Source: Dehalococcoidia bacterium (lineage in GTDB: Bacteria; Chloroflexota; Dehalococcoidia; UBA2979). From it: a stretch of DNA of 31,243 nt. Both the position numbers and the translations under genes were made by a program. The stretch lies in contig SCTU01000127.1 in NCBI GenBank assembly GCA_004297315.1, forward strand, positions 1-31,243. The letters are read 5' to 3'. Below, one piece after another: positions 1-7,149 of the stretch (within the stretch, counting starts at the first letter, position 1; each line of letters opens with the position of its first letter). The notes under the pieces are model-generated. The model made no database searches, was not told where the DNA came from, and saw nothing but the letters and a program-made list of their open reading frames with translations.

Positions 1-1
1 C

Positions 2-436
2 CTCGGCCGTTCGCTCGACGACGTCCTCAAGCCGCCGGCACAACGGACGAAGGGGGGAGACCTGGGCCAGCAGGACTTCCTCAAGATCATGATCGAGCAG
101 ATGAAGGGCGCCAACCCGCTGGACGCAGAGGGCGGAGACGGCAACCAGTTCTTCGCCCAACTCGTGCAGTTCCAGACGCTGGACGCGATGACCGCGATGC
201 AGAAGGCGATCGTGGCGCTGACCGAGGTCAGTGGGCTGAGCCAGGCCGCTTCGCTCGTCGGCAAGACCGTGAGCGCCTCGGTGTCGCGGACGGCGGATCC
301 TACGACGGGGCTTCCGCGCCCGGATGAGGTCGTCAGCGGCGTCGTCAAGCAGGTGACGTTCGACGAGGGAGGGGCCACGGCCCACCTCGCAAACGGCCGC
401 CAGGTGCCGATGAAGTCGGTGAAGGCGGTCGGGTGA
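2..436 (+). CDS. flgD: FlgD, hook-cap / hook assembly protein, 5' end cut by window
   Basis: The frame is open from base 2, so the start lies upstream of the window. About 144 residues are visible. The N-terminal conserved FlgD region is seen as 'LGQQDFLKIMIEQMKGANPL' followed by 'FFAQLVQFQTLDAM', which matches the family pattern of a short helical segment with D-F-L-K and N/D-P-L. FlgD caps the growing hook and lets FlgE subunits polymerise. The protein ends at about the length of the short Bacillus-type FlgD and shows no long C-terminal Ig-like domain, although a small beta-rich tail (VVKQVTFDEGGATAHL) is present. The stop overlaps the next gene by four bases (GTGA), indicating translational coupling with the other hook genes. 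Confidence 0.93.
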   Translation, partial: LGRSLDDVLKPPAQRTKGGDLGQQDFLKIMIEQMKGANPLDAEGGDGNQFFAQLVQFQTLDAMTAMQKAIVALTEVSGLSQAASLVGKTVSASVSRTADPTTGLPRPDEVVSGVVKQVTFDEGGATAHLANGRQVPMKSVKAVG

Positions 437-783
437 TGGCGGGGATCGACGGTGCGAGCGGCGTCCGCGGGGCTGTCCCCGCCGGCCACCCGACCCCGGG
501 CGCTGCCACGGGTGCGACTGGCAACTTCGGCCTGCACTTCTCCCGGCACGCGCAGAGGCGGCTGGAGCAGCGCGGGATCGACATCGACGGGGCACGCATG
601 GCGCGCCTCGAGCAGGCCGTGGGGCACGCGGCGGCGAAGGGCGCACGGGAGAGCCTGATCCTGCTGGACGAGATGGCGCTGGTGGTCAGCGTGCAGAACC
701 GCACGGTCGTCACGGCGATGGACCAGCAGGCAGGGAAGGAGCAGGTCTTTACGAACATCGACTCGGTCGTCATCGCGTCGTAA
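433..783 (+). CDS. Flagellar operon protein (TIGR02530 / DUF3766-like)
   Basis: A small protein of about 115 residues between flgD and flgE, the position this family occupies in Bacillus-type flagellar operons. The conserved core is visible: 'LHFSRHAQRRLEQRGI' near residue 35, then 'LILLDEMALVVSVQNRTVVT' and 'VFTNIDSVVI' at the end. The family is recognised by the motif of a phase-like H-A-x-x-R-L-x-x-R-G-I followed by a beta-rich half. Its molecular role is not settled; context points to hook assembly. The start is either GTG at 433, overlapping the flgD stop as GTGA, or ATG at 436. I chose the overlapping GTG. The N-terminal 30 residues are Gly/Ala/Pro-rich and probably disordered. Confidence 0.85.
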   Translation: MMAGIDGASGVRGAVPAGHPTPGAATGATGNFGLHFSRHAQRRLEQRGIDIDGARMARLEQAVGHAAAKGARESLILLDEMALVVSVQNRTVVTAMDQQAGKEQVFTNIDSVVIAS

Positions 784-869
784 GCGCGACACGCCACCAG
801 GACGCTGCACGGCTGGACCTTCCCAGGGGGCCGAGGCAGCAGAGCACATCGCACGCAGGGCATCGGGCG

Positions 870-888
870 GCCTCGACCAGTTCGAGGC
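870..888 (+). other. Hairpin in the flgE leader
   Basis: A perfect 7-bp inverted repeat, gcctcga and tcgaggc, with a 5-base loop (ccagt) lies in the 138-base gap before flgE, ending 33 bases before its start codon. There is no T-run after it, so it does not look like a simple intrinsic terminator. It could be an mRNA-stability or attenuation element, or chance in a GC-rich gap. Confidence 0.35.
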
Positions 889-921
889 AGGCCAGCCCCC
901 GGGGAACGGACAGTAACGGCC

Positions 922-2202
922 ATGATGAAGGCACTTTTCGCGGCGATCGCGGGCCTGCAGAACCACATCACCTATATGGACGTGGTGGGCAACAACATCG
1001 CGAACGTCAACACGCAGGGCTTCAAGGCGAGCCGTGTGACCTTCCAGGACATGCTCACTCAGACGATCAGCGGCGCGTCCGCGCCGACGGAGAGCCGCGG
1101 CGGCACCAACCCGCAGCAGGTTGGCCTGGGCATCAAGATCGGCGGCATCGACGTCCTGCACACGCAGGGGTCGCTCCAGGCGACGGGCCGCAACACGGAC
1201 TTCGCCATCCAGGGCAGCGGCTTCTTCGTGATCCAGGACGGCACCCGCACGTTCTACACGCGCGACGGCGCGTTTGACGTGGCCGTCTCGGGCGAGCTCG
1301 TGAACCCCACGAACGCCTACAAGGTGCAGGGCTGGCGTGCCGACACGAACGGCGTCGTGAATATCGACGCCCCGCTGACCTCGCTCCTGATCCCGATGGG
1401 CCAGAGCATCGCCGCGCAGGCGACCACGCAGATTTCGCTACAGGGCAACCTCGACGCCGGCGCGAGCATCACGCCTCCCGGCTCCTTCTCGACGACCGTC
1501 GACATCTATGACTCGCTCGGTCAGGCGTACCCGGTGACCATCAAGTACACCAAGACCGACCAACCGAACAAATGGGACGTCACCGCCACCTCCACGAACG
1601 CAAAGGTGAACGCGTTGACCGTCGACACCGGGGCCGGCGGCACGACGGTCGAGTTCGATGCCACAGGCCGCCGGATCGACCCGCCCGCCGGCGAAAAGAT
1701 GTCGATCGACGTGGACCTTGCTACCGAGTCGGGGGCGGGCACTACCGGCACGGTCGCGTTCACCGTGGAGGTCGACCAGGAGTCGGTGACGCAGTTCGCC
1801 GGCCTGGGCAACATCGCCCCAACGTTCAACAACGGATACTCCGCCGGCTCGCTGATCACGTTCAGCGTGGGGCCCCTGGGCGACATCACGGGCATCTTCT
1901 CCAACGGCACGTCGCGGCCGTTGGGCCAGATCGCGATGGCGTTGTTCACGAACCCTGCTGGCCTCCAGCGCGCCGGATCGAACAACTTCGAGTCGACCTC
2001 GAACTCCGGCGTGCCGGCGATCGGCCGACCGAGCACAGGAGGCCGCGGCTCGATCGGCGCGGGCGTGCTCGAGGGTTCAAACACCGACCTCGCGCGCGAG
2101 TTCACGAACGTCGTGATCGCGCAGCGCGGCTTCCAGGCTTCGAGCCGGATCATTTCCACGGCCGACCAGATGCTGGAAGGCCTGGTCAACCTGATCCGAT
2201 AG
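922..2202 (+). CDS. flgE: FlgE, flagellar hook protein
   Basis: A 426-residue hook protein of normal length. The N-terminal axial-protein signature is clear: 'GLQNHITYMDVVGNNIANVN' then 'TQGFKASRVTFQDML'. The central FlgE region contains 'TDFAIQGSGFFVIQDG', 'FYTRDGAFDV' and the hook-specific 'VDIYDSLGQAYPVTI' motif. The C-terminal coiled-coil signature is 'EFTNVVIAQRGFQASSRIIS' then 'TADQMLEGLVNLI'. The conserved termini form the D0 helices that pack into the hook tube, and the variable middle is surface-exposed. Two ATG codons in tandem (922 and 925) could both serve; no strong Shine-Dalgarno is seen. It is downstream of flgD and the TIGR02530 protein on the same strand, so it is the likely distal gene of a hook operon whose earlier genes are off the left edge. 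Confidence 0.97.
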   Translation: MMKALFAAIAGLQNHITYMDVVGNNIANVNTQGFKASRVTFQDMLTQTISGASAPTESRGGTNPQQVGLGIKIGGIDVLHTQGSLQATGRNTDFAIQGSGFFVIQDGTRTFYTRDGAFDVAVSGELVNPTNAYKVQGWRADTNGVVNIDAPLTSLLIPMGQSIAAQATTQISLQGNLDAGASITPPGSFSTTVDIYDSLGQAYPVTIKYTKTDQPNKWDVTATSTNAKVNALTVDTGAGGTTVEFDATGRRIDPPAGEKMSIDVDLATESGAGTTGTVAFTVEVDQESVTQFAGLGNIAPTFNNGYSAGSLITFSVGPLGDITGIFSNGTSRPLGQIAMALFTNPAGLQRAGSNNFESTSNSGVPAIGRPSTGGRGSIGAGVLEGSNTDLAREFTNVVIAQRGFQASSRIISTADQMLEGLVNLIR

Positions 2203-2257
2203 CGGTGGTGTGACGGGGTACGGCGCGGCCGCATCCCGCGTAGATGACCGGTCGCGA

Positions 2258-2284
2258 GCCGCGTGAGGAAGGACCTCGCGCGGC
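2258..2284 (+). promoter_or_regulatory. 11-bp RNA hairpin with AAGGA loop between flgE and the next gene; possible CsrA site or processing/terminator stem
   Basis: Bases 2258-2268 (gccgcgtgagg) pair with 2274-2284 (cctcgcgcggc) over 11 bp, with one G.U wobble. The loop is exactly aagga. No T-run follows. A-A-G-G-A exposed in a hairpin loop is the classic core of a CsrA/RsmA binding site, and a second GGA lies in the Shine-Dalgarno of the following gene (gagggagg, 2297-2304). CsrA and FliW are encoded in this window. The CsrA role is inference; the hairpin itself is directly visible. Confidence 0.5.
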
Positions 2285-2310
2285 ACCGAGACCGTCGAGG
2301 GAGGCGCACG

Positions 2311-3420
2311 ATGGGCGCGGAGCCGGAAGGACTCCTTGGCCTCACACGCTTCGCGGAGCGTGTCTCCGCCGGCGCCCTGATCTACGAGCAGGGCGACGTC
2401 CCGCAGCGGATCGTCGTCGTCCTGCGTGGCCACATCCAGTTTGAGGTCGTCGCCGAGGACGGCGCAGTGTCCGTCGTCGGCGGTGCCGGGCCGGGGCAAC
2501 TTGCCGGCCACATCGCCGCCGTGAACTCGCGCCCCACCTCGGCGGCCGCGCGGGCTTCGGAGGAGACCATTCTCCTTTCGATCCCCCTCGAGGCGCTGGG
2601 GGAGGCAATCGAGGACGCGCCCGGCCTCGCCGTCGAACTGGCGCAGGCGCTGGAGGCGTCGCCCGGCGACGGCGGAACTGCCCGCCAGGAGGTCCTGATC
2701 CCCATCGCGCGTCCGGTGGACGACCAGTTCTTCTTCATCGACGACGCGGACTGTCCTGTGTGCGAAGCCGCCTTCGAGTACCTACGCATCCGGACGCGCG
2801 GGGTGCGCCCGTCCCAGCGGGACTCCGACCTTCGCGTCAGTTACTCCACCGTCGACCCGACCTGGTACGCGTTGGTCGTCTGTCCCAGGTGCTTCTTCGC
2901 CTCGTATCGAGACGACTTCAGCACCCTCGACCCCGAGGAACGGGAGCGCCTGTCGGCGACCAGCGACGACCGTCGCACGATCGCGACGCGGCCGCTGACG
3001 GGGCTTCGCACGGTCGAGGATGCGGAGGCTGCTCTCGACCTGGCCATGCAGTGTTACGGGTTGCGGCATCCAAACGAGCGACGGCACGCGGTGCTGCTGC
3101 ATCGTCGCGCCTGGCTCGCGCGAGGCAAGGGCGATAGCGCCACCGAGATGGTGTGGCTCGCGCGTGCGCGCGACGCCTACCAACAAGCATACGAGCGCGA
3201 CCCGGACGTCTCCGAGGAGGGCGCTCTGCACGCGGCGTACCTGATCGGCGACCTGACCCTCCGACTTGGGGATCCCCAGGCAGCATCCCGCTGGCTCGAG
3301 GTCTGCCTCAAGGGAGTCATCGGAGACCAGTCCGGCCTCGTAAGGATGGCCCGCGAACGCCTGCACGACGCGCGCGAAGCGCTGAACGCGCAGTCCGGTG
3401 CAGTCCAGGCCGGGTCGTGA
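2311..3420 (+). CDS. CRP-like cyclic-nucleotide-binding domain fused to DUF2225 and helical repeats
   Basis: A 369-residue protein with three parts. Residues about 10-115 resemble a cyclic-nucleotide-binding beta-roll (FAERVSAGALIYEQGDVPQR, then IVVVLRGHIQFEVV), but the usual G-E ligand segment is degenerate (PGQLAGHIA) and there is no helix-turn-helix. Residues about 140-205 carry paired zinc-type motifs: C148-P-V-C151 and C191-P-R-C194-F-F-A-S, the signature of DUF2225. Residues 235-360 are helical and TPR-like. The start was set at ATG 2311 because gagggagg sits six bases upstream; the open frame extends farther back but without a ribosome site. Its stop overlaps the next gene as GTGA. The function is unknown: it may be a ligand-gated cytoplasmic scaffold rather than a DNA-binding regulator. 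Its position after flgE suggests, but does not prove, a motility link. Confidence 0.8.
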   Translation: MGAEPEGLLGLTRFAERVSAGALIYEQGDVPQRIVVVLRGHIQFEVVAEDGAVSVVGGAGPGQLAGHIAAVNSRPTSAAARASEETILLSIPLEALGEAIEDAPGLAVELAQALEASPGDGGTARQEVLIPIARPVDDQFFFIDDADCPVCEAAFEYLRIRTRGVRPSQRDSDLRVSYSTVDPTWYALVVCPRCFFASYRDDFSTLDPEERERLSATSDDRRTIATRPLTGLRTVEDAEAALDLAMQCYGLRHPNERRHAVLLHRRAWLARGKGDSATEMVWLARARDAYQQAYERDPDVSEEGALHAAYLIGDLTLRLGDPQAASRWLEVCLKGVIGDQSGLVRMARERLHDAREALNAQSGAVQAGS

Positions 3421-4412
3421 CGCGGGCCGTGAAGCCGTGGCGGGAATGGTCCCGGAGCGTCGGCTATTCCCTGCTGATCGGTGTCGCGTTCACGGGTGCG
3501 CTCTTGAGCCTCGGGTTGTTCGCCAGCGCGCCCGTCTCCGGCGACGAGCGGCTGGTCGTCGCCGATCTGCGCGGGCACGCGCTGGTCGTCATCGATCCCG
3601 CACGGCCTGACGAGGCGCGACGCATCTCGCTGCCGGGCGGCCCGCACGAGTTGCTCCAGATGCCGGACGGGCGCATCGCTGTCTCGCTGGAGCAATCGGG
3701 CGCGGTCGCCATCGTCGATATCGAGTCGGGTGCCATCGAGTCCCTCGAGACCGGCGGCCTTCCCCACGGCCTCGCGCTGCAGCGAACACTTGAGGGAGAC
3801 CGGCTACTCGTCACCGACCGCGAACACGACGCGGTACGTCGCTTCGCCGTCGGCAGTGCCGCCTCCACTTGGAATGAACTGGAGGCCATTGCGGTAGCGG
3901 GCTGGCCGCACGCGGTGGTCGCCGGCAGTGGAGGGTCGGTGGCCGTCGCACGCGCGCGCGACTCGATGCTGTCGATGGACGGACGTGACATCGCGGTCTC
4001 GGCGCTGCCAGAGACGCTCGCGCTGGCGCCGGACGGGGATCGCTTCGCGACGGCCGGGGCCATGGGCGGCGCGGTCCAGATCGTGAATCGGGACGGTTCC
4101 GTCGAGCAAGACGTGCCCGTCGGTGGACGCCCCGTGCGGGCGGCGTTCTCGCCGGACGGCGCACTCGTGGCCGTCGCGCTCTCGGCCTCGTCCGAAGTGG
4201 CGCTCGTCGACCGCGCGGGCGGCGTCCGGCGAGTGGTGGTGGCCGGGACGCCGGACGGCCTCGCGTTCTCCACGGATCGCAGAAGGCTCTTCGCGGGCGA
4301 CATGGCCGGCGGCCGCGTGACGGTAGTGGAAGTCACGACCGGACGGGTGCTTGCGGTGATCGGGGCGGGAGTTTCGGCCGGGAGCCTGATCGTCCTCGAT
4401 CGGGCCCGCTGA
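3417..4412 (+). CDS. Membrane-anchored beta-propeller (YncE/NHL-like) protein
   Basis: About 331 residues, starting at GTG 3417, which overlaps the upstream stop (GTGA). The upstream reading frame is also open, but its composition there is that of a shadow of the preceding gene. Residues about 15-37 form one hydrophobic segment (YSLLIGVAFTGALLSLGLFA), a signal anchor or uncleaved signal. The rest is made of repeating four-strand blades with recurring patterns such as 'LVVADLRGHALVVIDP', 'AVAIVDIESGAIESLETGG', 'GAVQIVNRDGSVEQDVPVGG' and 'EVALVDRAGGVRRVVVAG'. These are typical of YncE-like lactonase-fold propellers of six or seven blades. No catalytic or metal site is obvious, so it is probably a secreted binding or scaffold protein. 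It is translationally coupled to the CRP/DUF2225 gene. Confidence 0.78.
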   Translation: MTRAVKPWREWSRSVGYSLLIGVAFTGALLSLGLFASAPVSGDERLVVADLRGHALVVIDPARPDEARRISLPGGPHELLQMPDGRIAVSLEQSGAVAIVDIESGAIESLETGGLPHGLALQRTLEGDRLLVTDREHDAVRRFAVGSAASTWNELEAIAVAGWPHAVVAGSGGSVAVARARDSMLSMDGRDIAVSALPETLALAPDGDRFATAGAMGGAVQIVNRDGSVEQDVPVGGRPVRAAFSPDGALVAVALSASSEVALVDRAGGVRRVVVAGTPDGLAFSTDRRRLFAGDMAGGRVTVVEVTTGRVLAVIGAGVSAGSLIVLDRAR

Positions 4413-4434
4413 AAGGCCCGCTCGCGGCATATGC

Positions 4435-4440
4435 GACAAT
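4435..4440 (+). promoter_or_regulatory. Possible -10 element (extended, TGcGACAAT) for the cysteine-rich gene
   Basis: The 70-base gap after the propeller gene contains atgcgacaat. GACAAT matches TATAAT at four of six positions and is preceded by TG one base upstream, as in extended -10 promoters. No convincing -35 hexamer is present 16-18 bases upstream. Weak call. Confidence 0.25.
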
Positions 4441-4482
4441 CACGGTCCCAATCGTTCCTTCCGATGGACGGAGCAATGCGGC

Positions 4483-4893
4483 GTGTCAGTCGACGGTGTC
4501 TGCTCGTGGGGCGGCGGGTTCCTGCGGCGCGGCTGCAGTCGCGTGGCCGTGGGGGTCTGCGTGTACTGTGGCGAGCCGTTCTGCGCGGACCATGGCACGG
4601 TGCGTCAGGATTACTACGAGGTCTGCCAGCGCAAGGTCTGCCTGGCGAAGTATGCGGACGTCGACGCGCACCAACGCTGGCTGGAGGCGCACCGCTTCGC
4701 GAACAACACCTCGATGTGTGCCCAAGACGGGTGTGGGGAGCGGATGCAGCACGCCTGCCAGCGCTGCCGCCTGCGCTTCTGCGAACAGCACCTCACCGAC
4801 CGAGCCGTCACCGAGCGCCGCCTGGAAGGCGAAGTGCGCGTCGTGCAACTGATGTGCCCGCATTGCGCCGCGCGCCGCACGCTCTGGGACTAA
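4483..4893 (+). CDS. Small cysteine-rich zinc-binding protein, function unknown
   Basis: 136 residues with 14 cysteines. Two blocks look like treble-clef or B-box/AN1-like zinc sites: C26-V-Y-C29...F-C34-A-D-H37 and C92-Q-R-C95...F-C100-E-Q-H103. Further cysteines are C48, C53, C79, C84 and a terminal C125-P-H-C128. The C..C....C..H pattern occurs twice, suggesting an internal duplication. The start is GTG 4483 with cggag nine bases upstream. The overlapping +1 frame from 4431 is Arg-rich and is a shadow. No signal peptide or membrane segment is visible, so it should be cytoplasmic. I do not recognise a named family. It converges with the next gene, only 10 bases separating the stops. Confidence 0.72.
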   Translation: MSVDGVCSWGGGFLRRGCSRVAVGVCVYCGEPFCADHGTVRQDYYEVCQRKVCLAKYADVDAHQRWLEAHRFANNTSMCAQDGCGERMQHACQRCRLRFCEQHLTDRAVTERRLEGEVRVVQLMCPHCAARRTLWD

Positions 4894-4903
4894 CCGGAAG
4901 CCC

Positions 4904-6355
4904 TTAGAGCAGACGGGCCGTCGCCACGGACGCCTCGCCTGGAGGCGTCGCCGCGAGGATTCGCCCGGCAGCGTCCACCACGAACGCGCCCCCGGCGCGC
5001 GAGGCCGAGCCTGCGGCCGCGACGGCCACGCCGTCCTCGATCGCGATCGCCCGCGCGGCGCCGGCCACCGGTGCAGCCGCGTCGCCCGCACACCACGCCG
5101 TAATGCCGGCTCCGGAGGGCGCGGGGAGGACGAGCCCTTCCGCGCCACAGAGAAGTCCGACCAGCCCATACCTCGTCCGCACGGTAGATGGCGCATCCTC
5201 ACCGGCGTGGAACCCCGCCGCGCGCTCGTCCCTGTCGAGGACGGACTGACGATGCGCAGCGATCACGCGGCCGTCCTCGATGGCGTAGGCGCTCTTGTAC
5301 GTGAGGCCCTCGGCGCGCTCGGCGAGGCCCGCAAAGATCGTCGCGCCGCAGTCCGCGCTCAATGCTTCGAGGAACGGGAGTGTCTCCGTGGCGGTGACGG
5401 CGCGCGGGTCGGTCCCCGCTAGGTCCGGGAGCACGACTAGGCGCGCGCCAGCCGTGACAGCGCCGTGGACGAGCGCGCGCACCCGCTCCATCGATTCCAC
5501 GGCTGACGGCCGCGCGTCGAAGGCGACCGCTGCCACCTCGCCACGGAACGGCTCTCCCGGTGAGCGCGCAACGCTATCCGGGGGCAGCCCGGCGACGTCG
5601 ATCGCCGGGCCCGGCGGGGCTTCGAGGTCGATCTCAGTGGAGACGACGCCCGATTCACCCGCGGGCGCGCGCACGCTCCACTGCCCCGCGGGGTCGATGA
5701 CACCGGCGCTGCCTGCGTAGCGGACGATGCCGCCCTCGCTTCCCGCCTTGCCGCCGACGATCGCCCACGCACCCAGGAGGGCAGCGCGCGATTCGAGCAG
5801 GTCGGACTCGACGCTCGCGTCATTCGCCAGACCTCGCCCCGCCCCCCGCGGTGCGGCCGCGGCGATCAATAACTGCGCACCGGCGAGATCGCGGATCAGG
5901 CCTCGACGCGCCAGGTCGCGTCCTACGACGAGCCCGATCCGCACGCCCTCGATCTCGGCGACTACCGGCCCCCGGCCAGGAGTGAACCAACCGAAGGCAT
6001 CCCGTTCGCCAGCGCGGGCGACTTCGCGTCCGTCCGGCCCAAACAGCACCAGCTCGTTGCGCAGGGCGCCGTCCGCATCGGTGCTGACGATCCCTGCCGC
6101 GATCGCGCATCCCGCGCGCCGAGCCCGTTCCGCGAGCGGGCCGGTCCAGGCCGATTCCGAAGGGAGGGACAGTGCCGCTGCCGCCTCGCGCGAAAGCAGT
6201 GCCCAACCGGGGACGGCCGCTTCCGGCAACACGAGAAGGGCGTGGCCGCCGATCGCCTGGTCGACCCTGGCCAGCAACGCCTCCCACCCGCGGGCATGCT
6301 CTGCCGCCTCGAACGTCCGAGGCTGAAGGGCAGCGATGCGAAGCGGGCGCGGCAT
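4904..6355 (-). CDS. Tandem carbon-nitrogen hydrolase (nitrilase-fold) protein with degenerate active sites
   Basis: 483 residues forming two consecutive nitrilase-superfamily domains (about 5-255 and 270-483). Domain 1 keeps the strand-Glu motif 'LLVLPEAAVPG' (E45). The Lys position reads 'ARAGERDAF' instead of the usual R-x-K-x-H, and the nucleophile loop is 'GLVVGRDL', with Gly where Cys is expected. Domain 2 has 'LVVLPDLAG' (Asp for Glu), 'AAHRQSVL' (Gln for Lys) and 'GLLCGAEGL', which retains a Cys. Neither half therefore shows a complete Glu-Lys-Cys triad. Known relatives hydrolyse amides, nitriles or carbamoyl groups. This protein may be non-catalytic or may use a rearranged site. It begins 9 bases after the stop of the FAH-family gene and is probably co-transcribed with it. 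Confidence 0.8.
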   Translation of the reverse strand: MPRPLRIAALQPRTFEAAEHARGWEALLARVDQAIGGHALLVLPEAAVPGWALLSREAAAALSLPSESAWTGPLAERARRAGCAIAAGIVSTDADGALRNELVLFGPDGREVARAGERDAFGWFTPGRGPVVAEIEGVRIGLVVGRDLARRGLIRDLAGAQLLIAAAAPRGAGRGLANDASVESDLLESRAALLGAWAIVGGKAGSEGGIVRYAGSAGVIDPAGQWSVRAPAGESGVVSTEIDLEAPPGPAIDVAGLPPDSVARSPGEPFRGEVAAVAFDARPSAVESMERVRALVHGAVTAGARLVVLPDLAGTDPRAVTATETLPFLEALSADCGATIFAGLAERAEGLTYKSAYAIEDGRVIAAHRQSVLDRDERAAGFHAGEDAPSTVRTRYGLVGLLCGAEGLVLPAPSGAGITAWCAGDAAAPVAGAARAIAIEDGVAVAAAGSASRAGGAFVVDAAGRILAATPPGEASVATARLL

Positions 6356-6364
6356 GACCCGGCG

Positions 6365-7117
6365 CTAGCCTCGGCGCACGGGGTTGTGGAGCACGCCGAC
6401 GCCCCCCACCTCGACCTCGCAGAGGTCGCCATCCACGATCGGCGCCGTCTGGCCGGGTGTGCCGGTGAAGACGAGGTCGCCGGGTTCCAGCGTGAGATAA
6501 CGCGAGATATGGGCGATGCACTTCCGGATCGGGTGGATGAGCAGGCTGGTGTCCGACTCCTGCTGGAGACGCCCGCTGATCCGTCCGGCAACGTGGATCG
6601 CCTCCGGCTTCAGGTCAGTCTCGATCCACGGGCCGACCGCGGTGAAGGTGTCGCTGGACTTCGCCCGCAGCCACTGGAGGTCGCTCTGCTGCCAGGCACG
6701 CTCTGAGACGTCATTCCCCGCCGTGTAGCCGAAGACATACGCGTCGACGTCAGACTCGCTGACGTTGCGCGTGCGCCGCCCGATGACGGCGACGACCTCG
6801 GCCTCCATGTGGACGTTCGTGCTGTCGGGCGGGAGGACGATCGACTCGCCCTGCGCGATGAGAGACGACGGCGCTTTGAGGAACCCCTGAGGCTCACCCG
6901 GCGCGGGACGCTCGCCCGCGTGGCTCTTGTAGTTGATGCCGATCGCGACCACCTTCGTCGGGACGCAGGGGACCAGCAGGCGCACCTGGGACAGCGGGAC
7001 GGCACGCCCCATCTCGACCGGCCGGTCGAAGGTGTCACCCTCCAGGAGGTGGACGGTCTCACCGTCGACGCGGGCCGTGTAGATGTTGCCCTCGACCTGT
7101 ACGCGCGCGATCCGCAT
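6365..7117 (-). CDS. Fumarylacetoacetate hydrolase (FAH) family protein
   Basis: 250 residues, the usual length of the single-domain FAH superfamily, which includes 2-hydroxyhepta-2,4-diene-1,7-dioate isomerases, acylpyruvases and oxaloacetate decarboxylases. The core begins at 'VVAIGINYKSHAGE' (residues 57-69). The divalent-metal ligands are visible as E105-x-E107 in 'HMEAEVVAVIG' and D136 in 'GYTAGNDVSER'. 'FTAVGPWI' and the C-terminal 'LEPGDLVFTGTPGQTAP' are also typical. The exact substrate cannot be told from sequence. The ATG at 7117 is preceded by a purine-rich ribosome site (ggagggggag). It lies between an unrecognised gene (32-base gap) and the tandem nitrilase-fold gene, apparently as one minus-strand operon. 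Confidence 0.92.
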   Translation of the reverse strand: MRIARVQVEGNIYTARVDGETVHLLEGDTFDRPVEMGRAVPLSQVRLLVPCVPTKVVAIGINYKSHAGERPAPGEPQGFLKAPSSLIAQGESIVLPPDSTNVHMEAEVVAVIGRRTRNVSESDVDAYVFGYTAGNDVSERAWQQSDLQWLRAKSSDTFTAVGPWIETDLKPEAIHVAGRISGRLQQESDTSLLIHPIRKCIAHISRYLTLEPGDLVFTGTPGQTAPIVDGDLCEVEVGGVGVLHNPVRRG

Positions 7118-7149
7118 TCACTCCCCCTCCATGCCTGGGTCGGGCGATG

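Noticed and set aside
1521..2345. Long minus-strand open frame opposite flgE
   Set aside because: It is antisense to a complete, motif-bearing hook gene; open frames opposite genes are common at this GC content and its product is Arg/Pro/Ser-rich without motifs.
3464..4336. 290-codon minus-strand open frame opposite the beta-propeller gene
   Set aside because: Ser/Thr/Arg/Pro-rich composition with no domain; it mirrors the plus-strand codon pattern.
4431..4907. 158-codon plus-strand frame overlapping the cysteine-rich gene
   Set aside because: Arg-rich shadow; the other frame has regular C-x2-C zinc motifs and a better ribosome site.
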